From assembly GCA_030374805.1 (NCBI GenBank), contig JARGSG010000252.1, positions 1-29,413 on the forward strand: a DNA stretch of 29,413 nucleotides. Direction: 5' to 3'. The stretch is from Gracilaria gracilis. Taxonomy: Eukaryota; Rhodophyta; Florideophyceae; Gracilariales; Gracilariaceae. Position numbers and translations under genes: made by a program. Each line of letters opens with the position of its first letter. Positions within the stretch are counted from its first letter, which is position 1. Below the pieces are notes generated by a model. It did no database searches, was not told the DNA's origin, and was given only the letters and a program-made list of their open reading frames with translations. Shown here one piece after another: positions 9,428-16,775 of the stretch.

Positions 9428-10373
9428 TACTGTAAGTGCAGATCGGTGTGGTTGTTTCAAGACGACCTCTTTGGCGGTTTCGGCCAGTTCCATTCGGTCA
9501 AGGCGGTCGCTTCCCGGGATCAAAAGAAGTATCACACGCGACAGAAGAATCCCGATATGTACATTTACGGCGACTATGATCAATAGCAGTCGCATGAAAA
9601 ATACGATGAGGCAATTCGTTACTTCCCACCCACAACCAATGGAGGCCATGTGCACTTACTGTCGAAGCTGCGCCCAGAGTCTGGACTCCAGAAACGGTTG
9701 AACAACCATCTCAGCAAGGCTTGCAACACGAGAAAGGCGGTGGCCTCTGTCTTCGTTGGAGGACTGAACAAGCCCCGCAACAGGTTCCAAACGGCTGCCC
9801 AAGAAAACCAACCCTCGTGCAAGTAATCTCTTGGCGGGGCCCTCTCCAAGGGATGGAGAACAAGAAGCCCAGCTCCGCAAGTCGTCTATTAACGTTCGCT
9901 CTGAACTGGACCACCAAGCCGAAAGTGTCTGGCTGTTCTTCGGCTAACAATAATATCAATCTACGGTTTTTGCGTGGGGATACACCACATGAGAAGGTTT
10001 GCTCATCGGATGAGAAACATACTTGCTGGTTGCCTGTTATGAGGACTGGTTGTGGTCCTGAATCGGATTGGGGTTCCAAACTGTCCAGAATGGGGGGTAT
10101 GGGTGCCAGACTTCCCGAGTCCAATACGGGTGCCAGGTTTTCCCCTTGAATGGGGATCGATGTTCCTCGTTTCCGGATGGAGTTTGGCGCTGAATTGACT
10201 GTCAAAATGGATAGGTGAAGCGTTAAGATTGTGAGAAAACACGGCTGAAAGCTTGCCCATGGTGATACGGATGGGATTGAGGCAGTAGGGAGCAAATTTC
10301 CTGATGACGGGTGCGGAAAGCTGATGTGCGACGTAACCTTATATATAGTTTGGAACACGGTTCTGTGCCTCAT
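9428..10373. other. Unresolved gene zone with long coding-like frames on both strands
   Basis: Several incompatible long frames overlap. Minus 10373-9711 is open for 220 codons, with a signal-like hydrophobic run (FLTILTLHLSILTV) and then an acidic-proline segment. Minus 9880-9656 is helical and ends at a GTAAGTG donor-like site. Minus 9655-9410 has a membrane-like stretch. Plus 10149 is the end of a 142-codon frame starting at 9721. Plus 9428-9904 is interrupted only by TAG 9584, TAA 9824 and TAA 9890 before TGA 9902. The TATA-like element near 10342 and ATG 10260 with CACCATGG context favour the minus strand. I cannot fix exons or product. The right-arm copy carries three extra bases here, so the left arm should be used. 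Confidence 0.4.
10338..10347 (-). promoter_or_regulatory. TATA-like element
   Basis: TATATATAAG on the minus strand, about 78 bp upstream of an ATG in a CACCATGG context (10260). The spacing suits a promoter for the unresolved minus-strand gene below it. Mirror copy 22321-22330 plus. Confidence 0.5.
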
Positions 10374-10819
10374 CGTTCTTTAAATAGTAGGCTTGCGCTC
10401 ATGACCGTGCAGGTGAACACCTGGGTGTTTCACAGATGTAAGTTGGCATGGCACGATAATTCACGAATTGCGAATCGCAACCCATGTTTTCTTGGGTGGC
10501 ACGAGAGAGAGCGAAAATATTAGAAGCTTGTCGAACCGTGGCAACGCATCCTATTTCCATTCATGAACGAGCTGTATCTATCTCCCTTATGCTGAAGAGC
10601 AGCTCCAAGGGCAAGTTAGCGATGTACGCCTGGATGTTATCTGACACAGGATTACACGCACTCGTATCAACAGTTGTCAATCCCCGTTCCTCGTAAGGGT
10701 GAAACAGTCGCGATTACCAGGGCACTTCACATTGACAGAACCTACTCACGCATCTGCGCCATCTTGAGTTAGCCTCTTAGTTCAACGGACCAACGGCTTC
10801 CTCACGCCTCAATCGCAAA
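10374..10819. promoter_or_regulatory. Intergenic, upstream of ERCC1
   Basis: A 446-bp interval between the divergent unresolved gene and ERCC1. It should contain the ERCC1 promoter, but no TATA box lies close to the start codon. No gene is visible; short plus frames here have no protein character I trust. Confidence 0.4.
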
Positions 10820-11617
10820 ATGTCTGAGGAGGAAAACGCGAAGCGTTCATTACCGCATGCAGCTAACGAAAGTTCGGACCAACACGTCTCAGTCGCTCTG
10901 AACAAACCTCACAAGCGTCCGCGATCAGAAGGAAATTCCTCGCACATCGCCGCCGCTCTAGCGCATGCACGTTCAAAAGTCGCTCTTCTCGTACATTCCA
11001 AACAGCTAGCCAATCCAATGGTACGCTACATCCGTCACGTACGAAAAGAACCGAACAGTAGCATACCTGCAGATTTTGTGTGCGGTCCAACAACATGTGC
11101 CCTCTATCTGTCGCTGCAGTTCCATAAGCTGCATCCTGAGTATATATATAAACGGGTTCGTACCCTTGGTACACACTTCAAACTGCGTATTCTGCTTGTT
11201 CTTGTTGATATAGCCAATCACCGCACCTGTCTTCATGAATTGACCAAGATGTGTCTCATCAATCAAATGACGCTCATTTGCGCCGGTTGTCAGCGCGAAG
11301 CCGCGCGTTATTTGGAAACATTTCGAAGTTATGAAGGTAAGGGAGCGGAACTGATTCAAGAGCGTGTTGCCGATGATTATCCGTCCCGACTTCATACTGC
11401 TCTGAGTTCTGTTAGAGGAGTCGACCGCACAGATGTTAGCACTCTTGTATATACGTTCGGGACTTTTCGTGATATTGCTGCGGCATCAAGAGAAGAACTG
11501 AAGCAATGTCCTGGGATTGGTGAGCGGAAAGTAGCCAGGCTCTTCCAAGCGTTGCACCAACCATTCAAAGGCGATTGGCAAGAAATGGAAGAAAGTGCTG
11601 AGGAGGATGTCAGGTGA
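10820..11617 (+). CDS. ERCC1: ERCC1/Rad10 subunit of the XPF-ERCC1 repair endonuclease
   Basis: A 265-residue intronless protein from ATG 10820 to TGA. The nuclease-like central domain (about residues 60-185) begins ANPMVRYIRHV and contains TTCALYLSLQFHKLHPEYI, then RILLVLVDI and ARYLETFRSYE; these match the ERCC1 core closely. The C terminus (about 190-250) holds the tandem helix-hairpin-helix domain, with SREELKQCPGIGERKVARLF, ending HQPF. ERCC1 lacks the catalytic nuclease motif and pairs with XPF to cut 5' of bulky lesions in nucleotide excision repair and in single-strand annealing. The N-terminal 45 residues are Lys/Arg-rich and probably nuclear-targeting (HKRPRSEG). It converges with HDAC. 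An identical copy is at 21848-21051. Confidence 0.95.
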   Translation: MSEEENAKRSLPHAANESSDQHVSVALNKPHKRPRSEGNSSHIAAALAHARSKVALLVHSKQLANPMVRYIRHVRKEPNSSIPADFVCGPTTCALYLSLQFHKLHPEYIYKRVRTLGTHFKLRILLVLVDIANHRTCLHELTKMCLINQMTLICAGCQREAARYLETFRSYEGKGAELIQERVADDYPSRLHTALSSVRGVDRTDVSTLVYTFGTFRDIAAASREELKQCPGIGERKVARLFQALHQPFKGDWQEMEESAEEDVR

Positions 11618-11964
11618 TGTGTGCTTCATTGTATAAATTAAATTACCCTAGTAAAGAGAGTATGTATCGGAATTGAACGACATCTCTGCCACAGGTCGCC
11701 ACATCTTAGAGTTCATCTTTGCTGAGATGTAACCATGGGCCGTAGACACTATATCACGGCAGTGGTTCATCGATTTCAACTAGTTACCATGGGCAGGAGA
11801 TATTCGTTCAGCAGATCAATTGGAATGGGGGGCTTTGAATATATGGAATCAGAGCAGCCCAACTAGAGAACTACGAGTTTTGCAAATCCTTTCTGTTTGT
11901 ACAGGAAGCAGAAATCTGAATACTGTCCATAAACCTGATATGATAATGCAATGAAAACATTACA
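11618..11964. other. Convergent intergenic, 3' ends of ERCC1 and HDAC
   Basis: A 347-bp non-coding stretch between two converging stop codons. It holds two ACCATGGGC tracts (near 11732 and 11786) and A/T-rich stretches likely to include poly(A) signals. No ORF or RNA gene is recognised. Confidence 0.5.
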
Positions 11965-13383
11965 TCAGCTGCAATCCATTCCGAAGTCGTACTCATCATC
12001 ATAAAACTCCTCATCCATCTGTTTCTTATCTACAGCGTTTCTTCTATCAGGATCAAGATCATCTTCGCCATCAGAACAGTAGAGTACAGATGGAATTTCT
12101 TGCATTTGAACAGAAGGCGCTGCGTTCAAGCATCTCAAGTTCTCCATGATTTTCTCGGTGACTTTTCCAACGTAGCTTGGTGTATTATGGTTTTTGACAG
12201 CTTTATCGGCCGAGAAGTGCAGCTTGTGGTCGGGGGCAAAGTACTCCCAATAGTCATTATACGGGATGCGGTCATCCGGAACTGTGCTGAGGAGAACACC
12301 ACTTTCATATACCCAACAGCGAGCTACGTTGCACATATTGTAGCCCCCCACCACCCAACAACAAGGTTGGAATATTGAAGTCTTTCACAAACTGTACGCA
12401 GTTCGCATGCCCCTTGATAGTCATGTTGAAAGATCCCAAGGAATCGTTCGCCAGCCCATCCACTCCACACTGCAAGACAATTGCTGATGGGCGGAACAAT
12501 TCAATGACTTTCCGAACAACTAGCCTGAAAGCATTCTCGTAACTCTGGTCATTCATGCCGTTCTTTAGCGGAAAGTTTACGGCGTAGTATTCTCTGTTCC
12601 CAAACCCTTTGTCCCAAACTGAGCCGGTGCCAGGGAAGAAATTGTCCCCGTATTTGTGAAAGGAGACAGTCATAACCCGATCAGTGACATAAAATGCCTC
12701 CTCAACTCCATCGCCATGGTGAAGGTCAATATCAATATACAGTACCCGAGGAAAGTACTTGAACAGCTCGAGAATGGCCAAGACAATGTCATTAGTGTAA
12801 CAAAACCCAGAAGCTTCGAACTTCTTCGCATGATGCAGACCTCCTGGCCAATTAATGACGATGTCCGACGTGCCACTAATAAGTTTTCGAGCCCGGTCAA
12901 TGCTTCCACCAGTATACAACTGACAAAACTCAAAAAGGCCATCAAACAAAGGGCAGTTCTCGTTCTTACCCACATTGAACCGAGAAAGTTCTTTTCTGAA
13001 CTGACGACGATTGTCAGGCGTAACGCGCGAAAGGAAGTTGATGTACTCAGATGAATGAAACTGTCTCAGTTCTTGTTCTGTCGCGCGTCTTGGCCGATAA
13101 ACTTGCTATGGAACTTAGATTGGAGGAAGGAGTTAGAAAATGGACATCTCTTGATTTCCTGCCGTAGAATTCTTTTGTGGAAGGAGAACACAAACCATTT
13201 TGCGATATAGTCCTTTGATGCATCCATTCGAGCATAACAATGTTAAGTTACATGTTCAAAGTTAGTAAACAGCACAAGCAGCGGTTGACTTCATTTGAAC
13301 CCCATTTCTTGACGACAAGATGAATGAAACGAACCATATGCCAAGACAAGATTATGAGTCATGCTTAGACGGTGTGGTTCCAT
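11965..13383 (-). CDS. Class I histone deacetylase, HDAC3-like, three exons, frameshifted consensus
   Basis: Exons, minus strand: 13383-13335, 13212-13196 and 13105-11965. Joined, they read [14 protein letters not shown] (the GH lies just 5' of ATG 13383), [17 protein letters not shown] and [13 protein letters not shown], then the catalytic core. The His-His dyad is in [13 protein letters not shown], the zinc ligands in DIDLHHGDG and CGVDGLAND, and the catalytic Tyr belongs in GGGGY. A six-G run (12344-12349) has one base too many and breaks the frame just before that Tyr; removing it gives 401 residues. [19 protein letters not shown] and a C-terminal acidic tail after [10 protein letters not shown] match HDAC3-type enzymes, which remove acetyl groups from histone tails in co-repressor complexes. 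The first 20 or so conserved residues are missing: hAT coding sequence lies directly upstream. Ends in TGA. Confidence 0.9.
12344..12349 (-). other. Homopolymer frameshift in HDAC (six G)
   Basis: The conserved GGGGY motif requires GGT GGT GGG GGC TAC; the sequence has one more G. Downstream coding resumes at once in the shifted frame with [10 protein letters not shown]. The extra base is in both arms (20319-20324). A consensus error is the simplest reading. Confidence 0.85.
13196..13212 (-). other. 17-nt microexon of HDAC
   Basis: The sequence GACTATATCGCAAAATG supplies the codons for GLYRKM when placed between exon 1 (ending TAT G) and exon 3 (starting CAA GTT TAT). Without it the conserved YGLYRKMxVYRP block cannot be read. 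Flanking introns are 122 nt (13334-13213; GTTCGT donor, TACTAAC branch, CAAAG acceptor) and 90 nt (13195-13106; GTTTGT donor, TTCTAAC branch, CATAG acceptor). Mirror copy 19456-19472. Confidence 0.85.
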
Positions 13384-13405
13384 AACGTGACCTTCACCGA
13401 AAACA

Positions 13406-15892
13406 CTACACTTCGGTCACAACCGTCATCTCGTCGATTGACGGCATCTCTTCCTGGGCAGCCAGTATATCTTCCCAGTCATACTCTTCCGCTGGTTCCT
13501 CTGCGTCTGCTTCGGCATCGCCATCATCGTTGAGATCCAAGAACGAGGCTCCTAAACTAGTTGGAGCATGATTTGCATCACTAGAAACTTCTTGTTCAGC
13601 GCGATTTAGGAAACTGTACTCCCGATCTTCCACTTTCTTTTCCTGCTGAGGAATAAATAAAAGACGATTGAAAGAACAGAAGATCATCTTCTGAACTTTC
13701 CCAAGCAGGAGGCGGTTTCTGGTTTTCGTCCGGATTTTCGCCTGCATGCTAAAACTTCGCTCAACGCTGGAAGAAGAAGGACTTACACAAAGCATGCGAA
13801 GCGCAAACTCTCTGAGCAGGGACGACTTCGGTTTGTAGTGAATCCAGTAAACAATCGGCGTGTTTGCGTACAGAAAAAACAGCTCGCTCCCATTCTGGTT
13901 CTCTGAAAGCGACTGCCACTTCAACCTTAAACACGAGAATTCTTGATAAATCCTTCTAACAGCCCTATCGACGCCGTGAACAGTAGTTTGCTTTTCTGCA
14001 GTAGGGAACACAGCTGAGCACGCAAACTTACGCAAGTGAGTAATAATGTGCTCCCGGAAGTCATTTAAATCTTCCCTGTAGCTGCGCACGTCCAATAAAT
14101 AGCTGACATAATGCATGGAGCATAGCAAGGACCGTCTTCTAGACGAACCTTGTTCACGCTCCTTGAAGAGCTTCAGCACCTCTTGCTTCCGAACGACAGT
14201 AAAAAAACCAGTTACTGGTAGATCAGAAAGCTTCTGCTCAAGCTCCCGTGTAGCCATGTACACCTCTGACACGACAGATGACTCATCGTCAAATATTCGG
14301 AGGTACTGGCGCAGCGGGCGGAGAATGTAATAAATGTCAGCACACTTCACAAACAGAGCATCATTAGTAACAGTGGACTCAAATAATGAACGTTTCTCTC
14401 TCATTCGAGGACCCCATAATGTGGAATGAAAACATTCGCATTCCACAAGCTTCCTGAGGACCTCCTTCGCTCTGATGAAGGAAGAAAGCATAGATTCAGA
14501 GGAAGCAAACCGTGTAGGGGCCATCCTGGTCGGCAGAATCGCGTACCTTGAGACCTTTGTTCGTCCATAGATGTCGTAATCCCGGGTTTTTGGGCTGTAC
14601 CCGGCATTCATTAGCATAGCATTATGTTTGTCCTTCAAAGTTTTGAATCGAGAGTAAAGTTTGGGGTGGTTTCGCAGTTCTGTGACTGCATCGGCGACAG
14701 TCGTCAATACTTCAGTTATCCACGGAAGGCGACCAATGTCTTGCATAAGCAGGTTGGCAAGATGTGTTTGATCTTGACACGGAGTCAAATGATCAAACCT
14801 TTCTGCGAGAATACGTTTGGCTTTGACACAAGAGCTCGTATTGTCACTGACTACACCACATATCCTATCCATGCCACCGAAGCCCTCCATCGCCTCAGCA
14901 ACAATACGGGCATAGAATTCCGACGTGCAGCTCTCAGAACCAGAGTAAATTGATCTGAGTAGGAATGTTCGTCTAGATTTTTCTGTCCCGGTAATTGAAA
15001 GAAGGACATTTACGACAGTTTCATTATTTATATCTGTCCAACCATCGAAGATGAGGGTACCAAAAGCATGAAGAAGACCGAAACGAAGAGCATCCTTGAC
15101 ACCATCAAGCATTGTTCGGTAGTATGATTCTATGTGCTTCTCGGACATTTGCGACACAGTGGGTACTTCCAACGCTAATGTAGGGTTCAGTAAGCGACAA
15201 ATTTGAAAGAACTCATCAAACCCTTCTTTTCGGCTTAATAGAGAGAAGGGGAGCATGTGATTAACAACAAATCTTGTTACCAGATTGACAAGCTCCGTAC
15301 GTTTTTGATAAGAGTCCAGACTATCTTGCACAGTCGCATTTGATTCCCCGACGATTGAAATTCTTTCTTTCGAATTCGAAGCACCATGCCTTGCAGTACT
15401 CGCCGAGGAACCAACGCGTGAAACACGCTTCTTCTTCGCGGGGTGCAACGGGGTTAGAGGGTTTCCGAAGCACTCCGCGTTACTCCCCAGCTTCTCCCGG
15501 TAGTAGCGTTGGAGCGCCGGTTCGAGGAGTAGCCTTCGCTTTGCTTCAGGGGTGGTGAATTCGCACCTGAGCAAATGCTGGCCTAGCAGCGTCGCGTTCG
15601 GAGTTATTGAAACAAACGTCTTTTTGCATCCCCTACATGACAAGCAAGCCTTATCCCTTTCGGAGTCTACCAATAGTTGGAATGTAAATAGTTCTTCCAT
15701 GAACCATTTTTTTTTGCGACCACGCTTGCGCATTGAAATCGCTGGTGCAGACTGTAGGTTGCTGGATGGAGACTCATCCGTTTCGGGGGTTGCTGCTGCC
15801 GCATTTGCACCAGCCGGGAGCGGATTAATATGACTGATATTTTGTTGCCCTGGTGGCTCTGAGGGCACCAAGGAAGATTCGTTTGCTTGCAT
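13406..15892 (-). CDS. hAT-family transposase, full length
   Basis: An 828-residue intact frame from ATG 15892 to TAG (TGA follows four codons on). A BED-type zinc finger lies at about residues 86-110 (CRGC then HLLRC), after a basic RKRGRKKKW patch. The RNase H-like core has DGWTD (283-287), SDN (349-351) and CQDQTHLANLL (372-382). The C-terminal hATC dimerisation domain ends near residue 742 and includes SSSSVERSFSMQAKIRTKTRNRL. An extra 86-residue acidic tail follows (DLNDDGDAEADAEEPAEEYDWED), ending only a few bases before HDAC exon sequence. hAT enzymes cut and paste DNA with 8-bp target duplications. No terminal repeat is visible 3' of the gene, so it may be immobile or domesticated. 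Upstream ATG choice excludes a non-ATG extension. Confidence 0.92.
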   Translation of the reverse strand: MQANESSLVPSEPPGQQNISHINPLPAGANAAAATPETDESPSSNLQSAPAISMRKRGRKKKWFMEELFTFQLLVDSERDKACLSCRGCKKTFVSITPNATLLGQHLLRCEFTTPEAKRRLLLEPALQRYYREKLGSNAECFGNPLTPLHPAKKKRVSRVGSSASTARHGASNSKERISIVGESNATVQDSLDSYQKRTELVNLVTRFVVNHMLPFSLLSRKEGFDEFFQICRLLNPTLALEVPTVSQMSEKHIESYYRTMLDGVKDALRFGLLHAFGTLIFDGWTDINNETVVNVLLSITGTEKSRRTFLLRSIYSGSESCTSEFYARIVAEAMEGFGGMDRICGVVSDNTSSCVKAKRILAERFDHLTPCQDQTHLANLLMQDIGRLPWITEVLTTVADAVTELRNHPKLYSRFKTLKDKHNAMLMNAGYSPKTRDYDIYGRTKVSRYAILPTRMAPTRFASSESMLSSFIRAKEVLRKLVECECFHSTLWGPRMREKRSLFESTVTNDALFVKCADIYYILRPLRQYLRIFDDESSVVSEVYMATRELEQKLSDLPVTGFFTVVRKQEVLKLFKEREQGSSRRRSLLCSMHYVSYLLDVRSYREDLNDFREHIITHLRKFACSAVFPTAEKQTTVHGVDRAVRRIYQEFSCLRLKWQSLSENQNGSELFFLYANTPIVYWIHYKPKSSLLREFALRMLCVSPSSSSVERSFSMQAKIRTKTRNRLLLGKVQKMIFCSFNRLLFIPQQEKKVEDREYSFLNRAEQEVSSDANHAPTSLGASFLDLNDDGDAEADAEEPAEEYDWEDILAAQEEMPSIDEMTVVTEV

Positions 15893-16132
15893 TGTTTGCG
15901 TGCGCCGAGACGTGGTGCGATTTGGGTACCAAAGGCCGGACAATGGTCTAGGTGCAAAGCAGGCAAAAGGCGGAAACGAAAACCGACGTGTACAACTCTC
16001 GGACTAATGTGGTGCAGTAAACAATCGGCGTATGGGGAGGGAGGGAGACAGAGACTCAAAAGCACACTCGTTGAAGTCTTGTACCGATGGGGTACAGAAG
16101 GAAGAGCGACAGAGGCCGTGAACCAGCAAAAT

Positions 16133-16184
16133 CAAAAACTTTGCCCTAGAGCGCTGCGTGACCGCGAAACGCGCAAAGTTTTTG
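16133..16184. repeat. Perfect 12-bp hairpin in spacer
   Basis: CAAAAACTTTGC (16133-16144) and GCAAAGTTTTTG (16173-16184) can pair around a 28-base loop that is itself GC-rich (GCGCTGCGTGACCGCG). It lies just inside the palindrome spacer and near the putative hAT terminus. It could be a subterminal repeat of the element or a cruciform that promotes fold-back. Confidence 0.7.
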
Positions 16185-16353
16185 TCAGTCACAATGCCCT
16201 GTCTCGCTTTTGAAGCCCATTTTCAGGGGTTTTCACTTTTCATGGAGAATAAATACACGTAGTATAGCTGTGATGTAACCATGGAAACCTTTCAGCCTCG
16301 GCGCTCCAGACATACGTAAGTTTCGCCACTTGCATGTCTGTTTCTAAGTGAAC

Positions 16354-16365
16354 ATATATAAAAAA
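16354..16365 (+). promoter_or_regulatory. TATA-like tract upstream of direct repeat copy 2
   Basis: ATATATAAAAAA immediately precedes the direct repeat. If it is a TATA box, transcription would start about 25-30 bp downstream, inside the repeat. The corresponding tract for copy 1 would lie just off the left edge of the window. Confidence 0.45.
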
Positions 16366-16560
16366 CCCAAATGTCAAGGTTCAGGCTCCTTACAGACCGC
16401 ACAGCAGAACAAGCTCACCATCTACGCTCCCCACTGCCAAGCGAGTGGTGTTGGCAAGCTGTGGCTTTGAATTCGGCGCTCGTACAAAGCCGCTACGTGT
16501 ACCGGCCTTTAACCTTTAACCTTCTGGAGCAAACTATCGCTATACTCTCCAGCCTCTGTC
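16362..16560 (+). repeat. Direct repeat, copy 2
   Basis: Second copy of 1-198. It ends in GCCTCTGTC (16552-16560), which is shared with the right arm, so the exact changeover lies within these nine bases. Confidence 0.9.
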
Positions 16561-16775
16561 GCTCTTCCTTCTGTACCCCATCGGTACAAGACTTCAACGA
16601 GTGTGCTTTTGAGTCTCTGTCTCCCTCCCTCCCCATACGCCGATTGTTTACTGCACCACATTAGTCCGAGAGTTGTACACGTCGGTTTTCGTTTCCGCCT
16701 TTTGCCTGCTTTGCACCTAGACCATTGTCCGGCCTTTGGTACCCAAATCGCACCACGTCTCGGCGCACGCAAACA

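Larger units (their letters stand above)
3262..16116 (+). repeat. Left arm of giant inverted repeat
   Basis: Reverse complement of 16552-29413. Paired coordinates sum to 32668 from 10003 to 16116 with no net indel, to 32671 over about 6.4-9.7 kb and to about 32670-32675 beyond. All right-arm differences checked favour the left arm as the intact version. The inner edge is at 16116, where AGAGGC is followed by CGTGAACC here and by TGGAGAG in the mirror. Confidence 0.97.
13406..16201 (-). mobile_element. hAT element remnant or domesticated hAT locus
   Basis: The transposase gene plus about 300 bp of leader. A candidate 5' end reads CAGGGCATTGTGAC on the minus strand (16201-16188), starting with the CAGGG typical of hAT termini, and the next eight bases (16202-16209) could be one target duplication. 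No matching inverted end or duplicated eight-mer was seen beyond the 3' end, where HDAC sequence begins. The boundaries are tentative. Confidence 0.4.
16117..16551. other. Asymmetric palindrome spacer
   Basis: 435 bp between the arms. 16117-16361 is unique in the window and includes a hairpin, the putative hAT end and a TATA-like tract. 16362-16551 is most of the second copy of the direct repeat found at the start of the window. No confident gene is present. Confidence 0.9.

Noticed and set aside
12344..12349. Programmed ribosomal frameshift at the HDAC six-G run
   Set aside because: No slippery heptamer plus stimulatory structure is evident; a homopolymer consensus error explains it more simply.
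13406..15943. Antisense and off-frame ORFs over hAT, HDAC and Sec16-like genes
   Set aside because: They overlap well-supported coding frames and have no recognisable domains.
11727..16285. Shared GATGTAACCATGG at about 11728 and 16271 as a regulatory element
   Set aside because: A 13-base match between two places in 16 kb is about what chance predicts.
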